In this document: positions 1 to 8,780 of the stretch, one piece after another | Layout: every line of letters begins with the position of its first letter | Numbering within the stretch: position 1 is the stretch's first letter | Assembly: GCF_003955715.1 (NCBI RefSeq) | Contig: NZ_CP034463.1 | Location: 5,518,001-5,582,000 of the forward strand | From: Streptomyces aquilus | GTDB lineage: Bacteria; Actinomycetota; Actinomycetes; Streptomycetales; Streptomycetaceae | Reading direction: 5' to 3' | Length of the DNA stretch: 64,000 nucleotides | Notes under the pieces: generated by a model | What the model saw: the letters and a program-made list of their open reading frames with translations, nothing else | What the model was told of the DNA's origin: nothing | Databases searched by the model: none | Program-made: the position numbers and the translations under genes

Positions 1-107
1 GCTCCCCCTCCGGTGTCGTCAGCCTCCGCATCCGCGCCCCCGTGGCCGCGAACACGAAGTCGTTGATGTCGATCGCATCCTTGTGCGTGTCGTTCTGCTC
101 GTTCATC
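1..107 (-). CDS. Partial hypothetical protein (N-terminal 35 residues)
   Basis: Only the first 35 codons lie in the window; the gene runs off the left edge. It starts with ATG at 107 (MNEQNDTHKDAIDINDF...), behind a good GGAGGTGA ribosome-binding site about 6 nt upstream. The visible part is hydrophilic and acidic at first, then has a short basic stretch, with no signal peptide or recognised domain. It is divergent from the AI-2E transporter gene. I do not recognise the family. Confidence 0.55.
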
Positions 108-251
108 GAGCATCACCTCCGCCTCGGAAGCTAGGGAGGCAAAACGGCAACATGCGTATATAGCAAAGATGTTCATCCGAAAGGCTGAGAGAAGCATCGA
201 TACTGCTGGTGTCGGGCTCTCGCCGAGGTCGGCCTGTAGTCCGCTGGCGGG
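108..251. promoter_or_regulatory. Divergent intergenic region with A/T-rich promoter-like stretch
   Basis: This 144-bp gap separates the partial leftward gene from the AI-2E transporter gene. It contains an unusually A/T-rich stretch for this genome (around 150-170, including TATATAGC) that could act as a -10 region. No palindrome or terminator was seen. The promoter role is inferred. Confidence 0.3.
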
Positions 252-1310
252 ATGCAGCTCCTCCTTCCCGCGCCCATCCGCCGCATCGCCGCCTGGTGTG
301 TCGTCGCGCTTCTCGTCGCCGGGGTCGTCTACGTCGGGATTCGGCTGTGTGCGGAGTTCAGGACCGCTGTTGTTCCTGTGCTGCTGGCCCTGCTCGGGAC
401 CGCGCTGCTGGGGCCGTTGCACCGGTGGCTCATCAAGGCCGGGGTCGGGCGGTCGCTCGCTGCCGGGCTGACCTGTGTGGCCGTGGTCGCCGTGGTGGGT
501 GGGGCCGTCTACATCGTCGTCGCCGCGCTCATCGACACCGGGGACGAGATCGTCGCCTCGCTCAAGGACGCGGCTCAGGGGATCGCCGATCACTTCGGGG
601 CCGCCGGGACCTCGCTCGATGATCTCGCCTCCAATGCCAGGGAGTTGCTCACCAAGTTCGGGGGTACGGCGGCGTCCGGAGTCATCAGTGGGGTCAGTGT
701 GGTCGGGGAGACCATTGCCATGGCCGTGCTGGCGCTTTTTCTCGTCTTCTTTTTTCTACGGGACTCCCACCGGGCCGTCGACGCGCTGCGGTCGGTGGTC
801 CCCTCCTCGTCGGGTGATCTCGCGGAGGCCGTGGCGCGGCGGGCCTTCGAGGCGATGGAGGGGTTCATGCGGGGGACCACTCTCATCGCCCTCATCGACG
901 CCACCTGTATCGGCGTGGGGCTGCTGATCCTCGACGTCCCGGGGGCCGTGGGGCTGGGGGCGCTCGTGTTCGTCGGGGCCTACATTCCCTATCTCGGGGC
1001 GTTCATCTCGGGGGCCGTCGCGGTGCTCGTCGCGCTGGCCGACCGGGGGTTCGTCATCGCCTTGTGGGCGTTGGGCGTCGTGCTCGCCGTGCAGGTGCTG
1101 GAGGGGCACGTGCTCCAGCCCGTCATCCAGAGCCGCACCGTGCAGATGCATCCGGCGGTGGTGATGCTCGCCATCACGGCGGGGGCGTCCGTCTCCGGGA
1201 TTCTCGGGATGCTGCTCGCCGTGCCGCTGACCGCCGCCGCGTTCGGGATCGCGCACGAGCTGAGGGAGCGTTACGCGGGCGCCGAGGACTCGTCGGTCGT
1301 CGACTCGTAG
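252..1310 (+). CDS. AI-2E family transporter (permease)
   Basis: The 352-residue protein has the AI-2E (TqsA/YdiK, PF01594) layout: two N-terminal membrane helices (about residues 12-55), another near 70-95, a long hydrophilic stretch around residues 95-145, then several hydrophobic helices to residue 335, including a PYLGAFISG segment typical of the family. Members export small molecules or ions; the name reflects the E. coli AI-2 exporter and the substrate here cannot be read from sequence. An in-frame TAG lies 15 nt before the ATG, so this is the first possible ATG. There is little ribosome-binding site. The 3' end overlaps the convergent phosphatase gene by 40 nt. Confidence 0.85.
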   Translation: MQLLLPAPIRRIAAWCVVALLVAGVVYVGIRLCAEFRTAVVPVLLALLGTALLGPLHRWLIKAGVGRSLAAGLTCVAVVAVVGGAVYIVVAALIDTGDEIVASLKDAAQGIADHFGAAGTSLDDLASNARELLTKFGGTAASGVISGVSVVGETIAMAVLALFLVFFFLRDSHRAVDALRSVVPSSSGDLAEAVARRAFEAMEGFMRGTTLIALIDATCIGVGLLILDVPGAVGLGALVFVGAYIPYLGAFISGAVAVLVALADRGFVIALWALGVVLAVQVLEGHVLQPVIQSRTVQMHPAVVMLAITAGASVSGILGMLLAVPLTAAAFGIAHELRERYAGAEDSSVVDS

Positions 1311-3418
1311 AGCTCGAACCAGATGCTCTTGCCCTCGCCGCGCGGGTCGACTCCCCAGGCGTCGGCGAGGAGTTCGATGAGCATCAGGCCGCGGCCGGAG
1401 GAGGCGAGTTCGCCGGGGCGGCGTTTGTGGGGGAGGTCGTCGCTGGTGTCGGTGACCTCGATGCGCATCCGGCGGGTGCCGGGGCCGTCGCCGTGGATCT
1501 CGGCGAGGAGCAGCGCGTCGGCGTCCGTGTGGACGAGGACGTTCGTCAGCGTCTCCGACAGGAGCAGGACGGCGGAGTCGATCTGGTCCTGGGAGGGCCA
1601 GTCGTGGAGGAGTTCCCTGAGCTGGGCGCGGGCCACTCCGACGCGTTCCGGTTCCGCCTGGGCCACCGTGAGCATCGTGCGGCGGACCTGGGGCGGGGTG
1701 ACGGTGTCACCGCAGCCGCAGCCGTCTCCCTCGCGGTGCAGGAGCAGGACCGCTATGTCGTCCTCGCGGCGGTCGGTCAGGGGGCCGGGGGTGTGGTGGG
1801 AGGAGGGGCCGTGGACCGCCTGGACCAGGGCGTCGGCGAGTTCCTCCAGGTCGTCGCCCTTGTGTTCCTCCAGGATGGTGCGGACCCGCTGCCAGCCGGT
1901 GTCGAGGTCGTGGCCGCCGGTCTCCAGGAGGCCGTCCGTGCAGACCATCATGGTCTCGCCGGGTTCGAGGGTGAGCCGGGTGGTGGGGTAGTCGGCGTCC
2001 GGGTCGATGCCGAGGGGGAGGCCGCCGTCGGTGCGGCGGGCCAGGACCGTGCCGTCGGCCATGCGGATCGCCGGGTCGGGGTGGCCGGCGCGGGCGATGT
2101 CGAGGGCGCCGGTCCTGGGGTCGACCTCGGCGTAGAGGCAGGTCGCGAAGCGCAGGTCGCCGGGGTCCTGGTCGTCGTCGTACGTCATGCCGTGCAGGAA
2201 GCGGGAGGCGCGGGAGAGGACGGCGTCGGGGCGGTGGCCCTCGGAGGCGTAGGCGCGCAGGGCGATGCGGAGCTGTCCCATGAGGCCGGCGGCCCGGACG
2301 TCGTGGCCCTGGACGTCGCCGATGACGAGGGCGAGGCGGCCGTTGGGCAGCGGGATCATGTCGTACCAGTCGCCGCCGACCTGGAGGCCGCCGCCGGTGG
2401 GGACGTAGCGGGCGGCGACGCTCATGCCGGGTATCTCGGGGCCGAGCTTGGGGAGCATGGAGCGCTGGAGGCCGTCGGTCAGCTCGCGGGCGGATTCCGC
2501 GGCCTCGGCGCGGGAGAGGGCCTGGGCGAGCATGCGGGCGACGGTGGTGAGGACCGAGCGCTCGTCGGGGGTGAAGGCCACCGGGTAGGTGAAGGCCGCC
2601 ATCCAGGCGCCCATGGTGCGGCCGGCGACCGTCAGCGGCAGGAACGCCCAGGACTGGCGGCCGAAGTGGGCGGCCAGCGGCCAGGTGACCGGGTAGCGGT
2701 CGCGGTAGTGCTCGGGGCTCGACAGGTACACCGCGCGGCCGGTGCGGACGACCTCCGCCGCCGGGTAGTCCGTCTCCAGGGACATGTGGGAGAAGGGGCC
2801 CTCGTCGCCGGGCTGCTGGCCGTGGTGGCCGATGATCTTCAGGCGGTCGCCCTCGACGCCGAACACGGCGAGGCCGTCGGGGGAGAAGCCGGGCATGGAG
2901 AGGCCCGCCGCGACGCGCAGGACCTCCTCCGTGGAGCGGGCTTCGGCCAGGGCGCGCCCGGCGTCCAGCAGGAACGCCTCGCGGGAGCGGCGCCAGTCGC
3001 CGGTGACGGCGGTGCTGCTGCGGGCCGCGGCGGTGGTCGGCGAGGGCTCGGTGACCTCCTGCATCGCGCCGATCAGGACGAAGGCGCGGCGCTCGGGGTC
3101 GTAGGACGGCTTGGAGCGGCTGCGGACGACGCGGATCACCCGGTTCTGCTCGTCCATGATCCGGATGCGGACTTCTGCGAGGGTGCCCTCGGCGACGGCG
3201 AGCTGGACCACGCCCGTGATCTCGTTCCAGTCCACGGGGTGCATGCGCGCGCGTGCCTGGACCTCGGTGAGGGTGGTGGCCTCGGCCCGCAGCCCGAGCA
3301 GTCGGGCGGCCTCGGCATCCACGGTGACCAGGCCTGTCGCGGTGTCCCAGTGCCACAGGCCGGTAGCGAGGGCGGAGAGTACCTCCCCCACGGCGGGCAA
3401 GGGCTCACCAGTGCGCAT
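1271..3418 (-). CDS. PAS-GAF-PP2C (SpoIIE-type) phosphatase with C-terminal HATPase
   Basis: This 715-residue signalling protein has a PAS-like domain (about 1-115), a GAF domain (about 150-305), a SpoIIE/RsbU PP2C phosphatase domain (about 325-540; VGGDWYDMIPLP, VIGDVQGHD and REDDIAVLLL metal-binding motifs) and an RsbW-like HATPase/anti-sigma kinase domain (about 570-705; ETLTNVLVH N-box, GRGLMLIELLA). Such Streptomyces proteins combine phosphatase and kinase activity in sigma-factor partner-switching, with PAS and GAF sensing a signal. I chose ATG 3418 because the PAS domain begins right after it; an upstream extension would run through the aspS promoter region. It is divergent from aspS. 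Confidence 0.85.
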   Translation of the reverse strand: MRTGEPLPAVGEVLSALATGLWHWDTATGLVTVDAEAARLLGLRAEATTLTEVQARARMHPVDWNEITGVVQLAVAEGTLAEVRIRIMDEQNRVIRVVRSRSKPSYDPERRAFVLIGAMQEVTEPSPTTAAARSSTAVTGDWRRSREAFLLDAGRALAEARSTEEVLRVAAGLSMPGFSPDGLAVFGVEGDRLKIIGHHGQQPGDEGPFSHMSLETDYPAAEVVRTGRAVYLSSPEHYRDRYPVTWPLAAHFGRQSWAFLPLTVAGRTMGAWMAAFTYPVAFTPDERSVLTTVARMLAQALSRAEAAESARELTDGLQRSMLPKLGPEIPGMSVAARYVPTGGGLQVGGDWYDMIPLPNGRLALVIGDVQGHDVRAAGLMGQLRIALRAYASEGHRPDAVLSRASRFLHGMTYDDDQDPGDLRFATCLYAEVDPRTGALDIARAGHPDPAIRMADGTVLARRTDGGLPLGIDPDADYPTTRLTLEPGETMMVCTDGLLETGGHDLDTGWQRVRTILEEHKGDDLEELADALVQAVHGPSSHHTPGPLTDRREDDIAVLLLHREGDGCGCGDTVTPPQVRRTMLTVAQAEPERVGVARAQLRELLHDWPSQDQIDSAVLLLSETLTNVLVHTDADALLLAEIHGDGPGTRRMRIEVTDTSDDLPHKRRPGELASSGRGLMLIELLADAWGVDPRGEGKSIWFELYESTTDESSAPA

Positions 3419-3601
3419 TGCCCCACTGTAAGAAGAGGTGATCGCACCGTGCCACTGATGGCCCATGCATGCATGCGTCGGAAATGGTGGAGAGGCGATC
3501 TTGGGGTGGCCGGTACCCTTGGGAGGTCCGGGCACCATGGCCCGTTCCTGTCGGGGAGTGACCCTCGGCACACGCCCACACTGTAAGGACGATGAACGAC
3601 G

Positions 3602-5365
3602 ATGCATCGGTACAGGTCCCACACCTGCGGCGAGCTCCGCTCCTCTGACGTCGGCACCGACGTCCGGCTGAGTGGCTGGCTGCACAATCGGCGCGACCTG
3701 GGCGGCATCCTCTTCATCGATCTGCGCGATCACTACGGCATCACGCAGCTCGTCGCCCGGCCGGGCACCGAGGCCTACGAGGCGCTGGACAAGGTCTCCA
3801 AGGAGTCCACGGTCCGCATCGACGGCCGCGTTGTTTCACGTGGAACCGAGAACGTGAACCCGGACCTGCCGACCGGTGAGATCGAGGTCGAGGTGAGCGA
3901 GGTCGAGCTGCTCGGCGCCGCCGCCCCGCTGCCGTTCACGATCAACGCCGAGGACGGGGTCAACGAGGAGCGGCGTCTGGAGTACCGCTTCCTCGACCTG
4001 CGCCGCGAGCGCATGCACAAGAACATCATGCTGCGGTCGTCGGTCATCGCCTCGATCCGCTCCAAGATGGTGGCGCTCGGGTTCAACGAGATGGCGACGC
4101 CGATCCTGTCGGCCACCTCTCCCGAGGGCGCGCGTGACTTCGTGGTGCCGTCGCGCCTGAACCCGGGCAAGTTCTACGCCCTCCCCCAGGCGCCGCAGCA
4201 GTTCAAGCAGCTGCTGATGATCTCCGGCTTCGACCGCTACTTCCAGATCGCGCCCTGCTTCCGTGACGAGGACGCCCGCGCGGACCGCTCGCCGGGCGAG
4301 TTCTACCAGCTCGACGTCGAGATGAGCTTCGTCGAGCAGGAGGACGTCTTCCAGCCGATCGAGAAGCTCATGACCGAGCTGTTCGAGGAGTTCGGCAACG
4401 GGCGTCATGTGACCTCGCCGTTCCCGCGGATCCCGTTCCGTGAGGCGATGCTGAAGTACGGCTCCGACAAGCCGGACCTGCGCGCCCAGCTGGAGCTCGT
4501 CGACATCACCGACATCTTCGAGGGCTCGGAGTTCAAGGCGTTCGCCGGCAAGCACGTGCGCGCGCTGCCGGTGCCGGACGTCTCCGCCCAGCCGCGGAAG
4601 TTCTTCGACCAGCTCGGCGACTTCGCCGTCACGCTGGGCGCCAAGGGCCTGGCCTGGGTGCGGGTGGCCGAGGACGGTTCGCTGTCCGGCCCGATCGCCA
4701 AGTTCCTCACCGAGGAGAACGTCGCCGAGCTGACCAAGCGGCTGTCGCTGGCCGCCGGGCACGCGGTGTTCTTCGGCGCGGGCGAGTTCGACGAGGTCTC
4801 GAAGATCATGGGCGCGGTGCGGGTCGAGGCCGCCAAGCGTGCCGGGCACTTCGAGGAGAACGTCTTCCGGTTCTGCTGGATCGTCGACTTCCCGATGTAC
4901 GAGAAGGACGAGGACACCGGCGCGATCGACTTCTCGCACAACCCGTTCTCGATGCCGCAGGGCGGTCTTGAGGCCCTGGAGACCCAGGACCCGCTGGACA
5001 TCCTGGGCTGGCAGTACGACATCGTCTGCAACGGTGTCGAGCTGTCCTCCGGCGCGATCCGGAACCACGAGCCCGAGATCATGCTGAAGGCCTTCGAGAT
5101 CGCGGGCTACGACCGCGAGACCGTCGAGGAGAAGTTCGCCGGCATGCTCCGCGCGTTCCGCTTCGGCGCCCCGCCGCACGGCGGCATCGCCCCCGGCGTC
5201 GACCGCATCGTGATGCTCCTCGCGGACGAGCCGAACATCCGCGAGACCATCGCCTTCCCGCTCAACGGCAACGCCCAGGACCTGATGATGGGCGCGCCGA
5301 CGGAGCTGGAGGAGGCGCGGCTGAAGGAGCTGCACCTGACGGTGCGCAAGCCGCAGCCGAAGTAG
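3602..5365 (+). CDS. aspS: Aspartyl-tRNA synthetase
   Basis: A 587-residue class II synthetase of full bacterial length that charges tRNA-Asp in the cytoplasm. It begins with the OB-fold anticodon-binding domain ([18 protein letters not shown]; residues 1-105), followed by the catalytic core with motif 2 ([19 protein letters not shown]), a bacterial GAD insertion (about 300-410) and motif 3 (GVDRIVMLL) near the C-terminus. The bacterial SSGAIRNH signature is present. It ends at a strong terminator hairpin at 5376-5413. In S. coelicolor aspS and metS lie close together, which matches this window except for the island between them (from memory; should be confirmed). Confidence 0.97.
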   Translation: MHRYRSHTCGELRSSDVGTDVRLSGWLHNRRDLGGILFIDLRDHYGITQLVARPGTEAYEALDKVSKESTVRIDGRVVSRGTENVNPDLPTGEIEVEVSEVELLGAAAPLPFTINAEDGVNEERRLEYRFLDLRRERMHKNIMLRSSVIASIRSKMVALGFNEMATPILSATSPEGARDFVVPSRLNPGKFYALPQAPQQFKQLLMISGFDRYFQIAPCFRDEDARADRSPGEFYQLDVEMSFVEQEDVFQPIEKLMTELFEEFGNGRHVTSPFPRIPFREAMLKYGSDKPDLRAQLELVDITDIFEGSEFKAFAGKHVRALPVPDVSAQPRKFFDQLGDFAVTLGAKGLAWVRVAEDGSLSGPIAKFLTEENVAELTKRLSLAAGHAVFFGAGEFDEVSKIMGAVRVEAAKRAGHFEENVFRFCWIVDFPMYEKDEDTGAIDFSHNPFSMPQGGLEALETQDPLDILGWQYDIVCNGVELSSGAIRNHEPEIMLKAFEIAGYDRETVEEKFAGMLRAFRFGAPPHGGIAPGVDRIVMLLADEPNIRETIAFPLNGNAQDLMMGAPTELEEARLKELHLTVRKPQPK

Positions 5366-5375
5366 CAAGCGGACA

Positions 5376-5413
5376 GGAAGGGCTCGGAACCGGCGTCGGT
5401 TTCGAGCCCTTCC
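5376..5413 (+). terminator. Rho-independent terminator of aspS
   Basis: A 17-bp stem (GGAAGGGCTCGGAACCG paired with CGGTTTCGAGCCCTTCC, one G-U pair) with a 4-nt loop, followed by TCTTTTC. It lies 11 nt after the aspS stop codon. Confidence 0.85.
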
Positions 5414-5496
5414 TCTTTTCGGGCGGGATGTTCCTGTGGGAGGGCCACAGCTCCTACCGGTGGCCTTCTCAGGCTTCTTCCCTACCTTCCGTGTCC

Positions 5497-6435
5497 ATGA
5501 CGGGAAACCAGCAGAACAACGGGCCGAAGCACAAGCGGGATCTGACGCGGCGCAAGGTCGTCGTGGCGGGCGCGGGTGCCGCCGTCGCGGTGGGGGCGGG
5601 CGCGGCTCTCGCCTCGGGGGCGTTCGCCGACGAGACCACGGACAGCGCCTCGGCGTCCGCGAGCAGCACCAGCTCCTCCGCCGAGACCTGCTACAAGCTG
5701 ACCTCGGAGACCACCGAGGGGCCGTACTACATCGACGCCGACAAGATCCGCCGGGACATCACCGAGGACAAGGAGGGCATCCCGCTCGTCCTGAACCTCA
5801 AGGTGATCGACGCCGAGACGTGCAAGCCGATCGCGAACGCGGCCGTGGACATCTGGCACTGCGACGCGCTGGGCGTCTACTCGGGGTACGAAAGTCTGTC
5901 GACCGGTGGTGGTGGCACGGCTCCGACCGACGCCCCCTCGGGCACGCCGAGCGGCACGCCCACCGGTGAACCGCCGTCCGGAGCGCCCTCCGGCGGCACC
6001 GGTGGCGGCGGCCACGAGGAGCCCACCGACGACGAGCGCTATCTGCGCGGCACGTGGAAGACGGACAAACAGGGCCGGGTCGCCTTCAAGACGATCTTCC
6101 CGGGCTGGTACCGGGGCCGTACCGTCCACATCCACACCAAGGTGCATGTGGACGGCAAGTGGACCGACACCGGCTACGAGGGCGGGCACACCTGCCACAC
6201 CGGCCAGTTCTTCTTCTCCGAGGAGGCCGTGCTCGCCTCCGCCGAGGTCGAGCCGTACTCCACCAGCACCACCGAGCGCACCACGCTCACCGAGGACACC
6301 ATCTACGACCAGAGCGGCACCACGGGCGGTCTCCTCAAGCTGAAGTACGACAAGAAGAACATCGCCAAGGGGGTCGTCGGTTCGATCACCATGGGCGTCG
6401 AACCGGACTCCACGAACGACGGCACCTCTCTGTAG
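5497..6435 (+). CDS. Secreted intradiol ring-cleavage dioxygenase-like protein (Tat signal)
   Basis: The 312-residue protein starts with a twin-arginine signal (LTRRKVVVAGAGAAVAVGAG, about residues 16-35) and an A/S-rich linker. An intradiol dioxygenase fold follows (ETTEGPYYID, DIWHCDALGVYSGY and GWYRGRTVHIHTK). The Tyr/Arg/His-x-His pattern matches the non-haem Fe(III) ligands of protocatechuate or catechol dioxygenases. A Gly/Pro/Thr-rich insertion (about 140-190) interrupts the core. Substrate is unknown; secreted actinobacterial homologues act on catecholic compounds. ATG 5497 is preferred because it places the Tat motif near the N-terminus, though its ribosome-binding site is weak. An in-frame ATG at 5428 is the alternative. 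A terminator follows. Confidence 0.85.
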   Translation: MTGNQQNNGPKHKRDLTRRKVVVAGAGAAVAVGAGAALASGAFADETTDSASASASSTSSSAETCYKLTSETTEGPYYIDADKIRRDITEDKEGIPLVLNLKVIDAETCKPIANAAVDIWHCDALGVYSGYESLSTGGGGTAPTDAPSGTPSGTPTGEPPSGAPSGGTGGGGHEEPTDDERYLRGTWKTDKQGRVAFKTIFPGWYRGRTVHIHTKVHVDGKWTDTGYEGGHTCHTGQFFFSEEAVLASAEVEPYSTSTTERTTLTEDTIYDQSGTTGGLLKLKYDKKNIAKGVVGSITMGVEPDSTNDGTSL

Positions 6436-6453
6436 TCACGAATCCGCGCAAAG

Positions 6454-6481
6454 GCGCCCGGGACGGTCAAGTCCCGGGCGC
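6454..6481. terminator. Bidirectional terminator between convergent genes
   Basis: A perfect 11-bp stem (GCGCCCGGGAC / GTCCCGGGCGC) with a GGTCAA loop. It has A residues on the left and TT on the right, so it could serve both the dioxygenase gene and the leftward DinB-like gene. Confidence 0.75.
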
Positions 6482-6491
6482 TTCAAGGGTG

Positions 6492-7094
6492 TTACAGCCC
6501 CAGCGACAGGTACGTCGCGTCCAGCTCCGCCACGTCCAGGCCCGCCGCCTGACGGACCAGGCGGATCGCCCGGTAGATCTGGTTGATGTGGGCGATGTCG
6601 TGGCCGACGACCTTCTTGATCATGACCTCCATGGTCTCGCCGCCCTGTTCGCCGTGGTGGCCGGTGCGCTGCCAGTCCTCGGGCGGCAGGGCCGCCAGCA
6701 GGGCCACGTTGGAGGCGCGCAGGCCGGTCCAGGCGTCGAGCATCTGGCGGAACGGGAGGCGCGGCAGCGGGGCCCACTTCTCCTCGTCGTACCCGGGGTA
6801 GACCGGGGCGTCCTCGGTGGCGACCAGGCGCCAGCGGAAGCCGTAGACGATGTCGACGTCGAAGAGGTGCCCGACGGTGAACGCGGCCGGCCACTCCCCC
6901 TCCTCCGGGACCGTCTCGGCGAGCTCGGTCGGCAGGTCCGCGAAGAGCCGCGCGGCCCACACCGGCGTCTTGGCGAGGACGTCGAACGGGTCGCGCTCGG
7001 CGGCGACTTCGAGGAGCGCGGTGACGTAGGCGGCGGGGTCCTCGGTGGCCGACGGGATGTCGATGCGGGGGACTTCGGTGGAGGCGAGGGTCAT
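6492..7094 (-). CDS. DinB-superfamily (YfiT-like) protein
   Basis: A 200-residue helical protein with the DinB/YfiT four-helix-bundle histidine pattern: GHLFDVD in the first half and VVGHDIAHINQIYR near the C-terminus, a likely divalent-metal triad. Members include thiol-dependent (mycothiol or bacillithiol) transferases and uncharacterised metal proteins. It is the last gene of a leftward set, 37 nt downstream of an MFS gene, so it may be co-transcribed with the island's exporters and could detoxify an electrophilic or hydrazine product. That role is inferred from position only. Confidence 0.75.
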   Translation of the reverse strand: MTLASTEVPRIDIPSATEDPAAYVTALLEVAAERDPFDVLAKTPVWAARLFADLPTELAETVPEEGEWPAAFTVGHLFDVDIVYGFRWRLVATEDAPVYPGYDEEKWAPLPRLPFRQMLDAWTGLRASNVALLAALPPEDWQRTGHHGEQGGETMEVMIKKVVGHDIAHINQIYRAIRLVRQAAGLDVAELDATYLSLGL

Positions 7095-7131
7095 CGGGAT
7101 CTCTCAGGTGTGAAGTGACGGGTGACGAGGG

Positions 7132-8373
7132 TCAGTTGGAGGCGGCGGACACGGGCTCCGGCGTCTCCGCCGCCGGGGTCTCGGTCTGCCGTACGCCGGG
7201 CTTCGCGCCCAGCACCAGGACCGCGCCGAGGGCGGCGACGGCGGCGCAGACGGTCCAGTGCAGCGGGGCGTTGATGCCGTAGAGGAGGCCGCCGACGGCC
7301 GGGCCGAGGGTGCCGCCGAGGGTGTGGGCGAGGCCCTCGGCGCCCTGGTAGCGGCCGCGGAGGTGGGCCGGGGAGAACTCGGCCGGGTAGGCGTTGGCGA
7401 TCGGGGTGTAGATGGTCTCGGCGACCGTCCACAGGACGACCGTCAGGGCCAGCAGCCACACCGCGTTCATCGCGCCCGTCAGACCCATGCCGGCGCCGAG
7501 CAGCAGCAGGCCCAGGGCGATGACGCGGCGCGGGTCGCGGCGCTCGGTGTGCCGGGTCAGGGGCAGCTCGATGACCACGCACAGCAGGGCGTTGAGCCCG
7601 AGGAGCAGGCCGTAGACGGTGTTGGAGAAGCCGGCGTCGGTGACGTGCAGCGGGAGGGTCGCGGTGGTCTGGCCGTAGACGAAGGTCGCCGCGACCATCG
7701 ACAGCAGGAAGAGCACGTACGGGCGGTCGGTGAAGACCTCGCGGTAGCCGCCCTTGCCCGCCGCCTCGGAGGCGGTGACCGGGGCCTGGACCGGGCGGCC
7801 GGCCGGCAGGAGCAGCAGGGCCAGGGTGCCGAAGGCGAGGGAGAACAGGGCGTCGCCCGCGAAGACGTACGTGTAGGAGTGGCCGCTGAGCAGACCGCCG
7901 ACCAGCGGGCCGACCGCCATGCCGACGTTGACGGCGAGGCGGAGCACGGCGAACGCCATGACCCGCTGCTCCCCGTCGACGACGTCGACGAGCAGCGCGC
8001 CCGCCGCCGGGCGGTACAGCTGGGCGAAGACGCCGACCAGGCAGACCAGGGCGGTCGTGGTGACCAGGCCGTCGGTGAAGGGGACCGCGGCGGTGGCCGC
8101 CGCCGACCCGAACATCGACACCGCGATGGCGCTGCGGCGGCCGAACTTGTCGGCGACCGTGCCGCCGATCATGTTGCCGACGAAGGTGCCGAGGCCGACC
8201 GCGGCGACCGCGAGGCCCGCCTGGGCGGTGGAGTAGCCGCGGGAGACGAGGAAGAGCACGAGGAAGACGTTGAGGAAGTTCCCGAACTTGATCAGGAACA
8301 TCCCCGCGAAGATCACCCAGGCGCTGCGCGGCAGTTGGCGCAGGCGCTGGTGCAGGGGGGCGGTGTCCGCCAT
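7132..8373 (-). CDS. MFS transporter
   Basis: A 413-residue major facilitator with about 12 predicted membrane helices and the loop 2-3 motif GTVADKFGRRSAIAVSMFG (residues about 75-95). It resembles MDR-type drug/H+ antiporters. ATG 8373 has a GAAGGAG ribosome-binding site 8 nt upstream. It lies 13 nt after the 88-codon MFS-like fragment. Because the leftward set diverges from the biosynthetic operon, export of the cluster product or an intermediate is plausible. Confidence 0.85.
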   Translation of the reverse strand: MADTAPLHQRLRQLPRSAWVIFAGMFLIKFGNFLNVFLVLFLVSRGYSTAQAGLAVAAVGLGTFVGNMIGGTVADKFGRRSAIAVSMFGSAAATAAVPFTDGLVTTTALVCLVGVFAQLYRPAAGALLVDVVDGEQRVMAFAVLRLAVNVGMAVGPLVGGLLSGHSYTYVFAGDALFSLAFGTLALLLLPAGRPVQAPVTASEAAGKGGYREVFTDRPYVLFLLSMVAATFVYGQTTATLPLHVTDAGFSNTVYGLLLGLNALLCVVIELPLTRHTERRDPRRVIALGLLLLGAGMGLTGAMNAVWLLALTVVLWTVAETIYTPIANAYPAEFSPAHLRGRYQGAEGLAHTLGGTLGPAVGGLLYGINAPLHWTVCAAVAALGAVLVLGAKPGVRQTETPAAETPEPVSAASN

Positions 8374-8386
8374 GGGTGGGGCTCCT

Positions 8387-8653
8387 TCAGGAGGGGAGGT
8401 CGGAAGGGGCGTCGGCCGCCGGTACCCGCCGCGCCGCCACCAGCACGCAGACCACCAGGGCGTAGGCGGCGGCGGTGGTGACGGCGAGGAACGTGGCCGC
8501 GCCGTCGAGGAAGGCACCGGTGCCTTCGGTGGTCTCGCCCATGGGCACGAAATAGGCCTCCAGGGTGATCTTCAGCCCCGCTCCGACGAAGGTGAGCAGG
8601 AAGGCGGCGGTGGTCATCACCAGGAGGAACTGACGAGTGCGGGGCTCATACAT
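8387..8653 (-). CDS. 88-residue MFS-like mini-protein, probably an internally deleted transporter
   Basis: The protein has only two hydrophobic helices. Its first 40 residues (RTRQFLLVMTTAAFLLTFVG ... YFVPMGET) resemble the N-terminus of the full MFS at 8781-10067 (LLLVLSAAAFLLTLAG ... YFVPMADT). Its last 35 residues (VCVLVAARRVPAADAP) resemble that protein's C-terminus (ACVLVLASRVPPADTP). The simplest reading is a former MFS duplicate that lost its middle about ten helices in frame. The ribosome-binding site at ATG 8653 is poor, which fits a decaying gene, but the frame is intact and a small two-helix protein cannot be excluded. Confidence 0.55.
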   Translation of the reverse strand: MYEPRTRQFLLVMTTAAFLLTFVGAGLKITLEAYFVPMGETTEGTGAFLDGAATFLAVTTAAAYALVVCVLVAARRVPAADAPSDLPS

Positions 8654-8697
8654 GACAGGGGCGTTCCTTGGGCGGGGCGGGGGCGCCGGTTCTTTTC

Positions 8698-8772
8698 GGG
8701 GACGGGAGGTGAGGGGACGGGAGACGAGGGGACGGAAGAGGTGGGGACGGAAGAGGTGGGGACGGGAGGAGT
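8698..8772. repeat. 15-bp tandem repeat, five units
   Basis: Five consecutive 15-bp units beginning GGGGACGG (8698-8712, 8713-8727, 8728-8742, 8743-8757, 8758-8772); units three and four are identical. They lie in the 127-bp gap between the full MFS gene and the MFS-like fragment. On the minus strand one frame reads as a Pro/Ser/Thr/Val-rich run beyond the MFS stop, so the array may derive from a former C-terminal extension. Confidence 0.8.
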
Positions 8773-8780
8773 GCGGTGGG

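Noticed and set aside
1064..3586. 840-residue open frame antisense to the PAS-GAF-PP2C gene
   Set aside because: Low-complexity G/E/V/A-rich translation with no domain; the opposite strand has a complete multi-domain protein.
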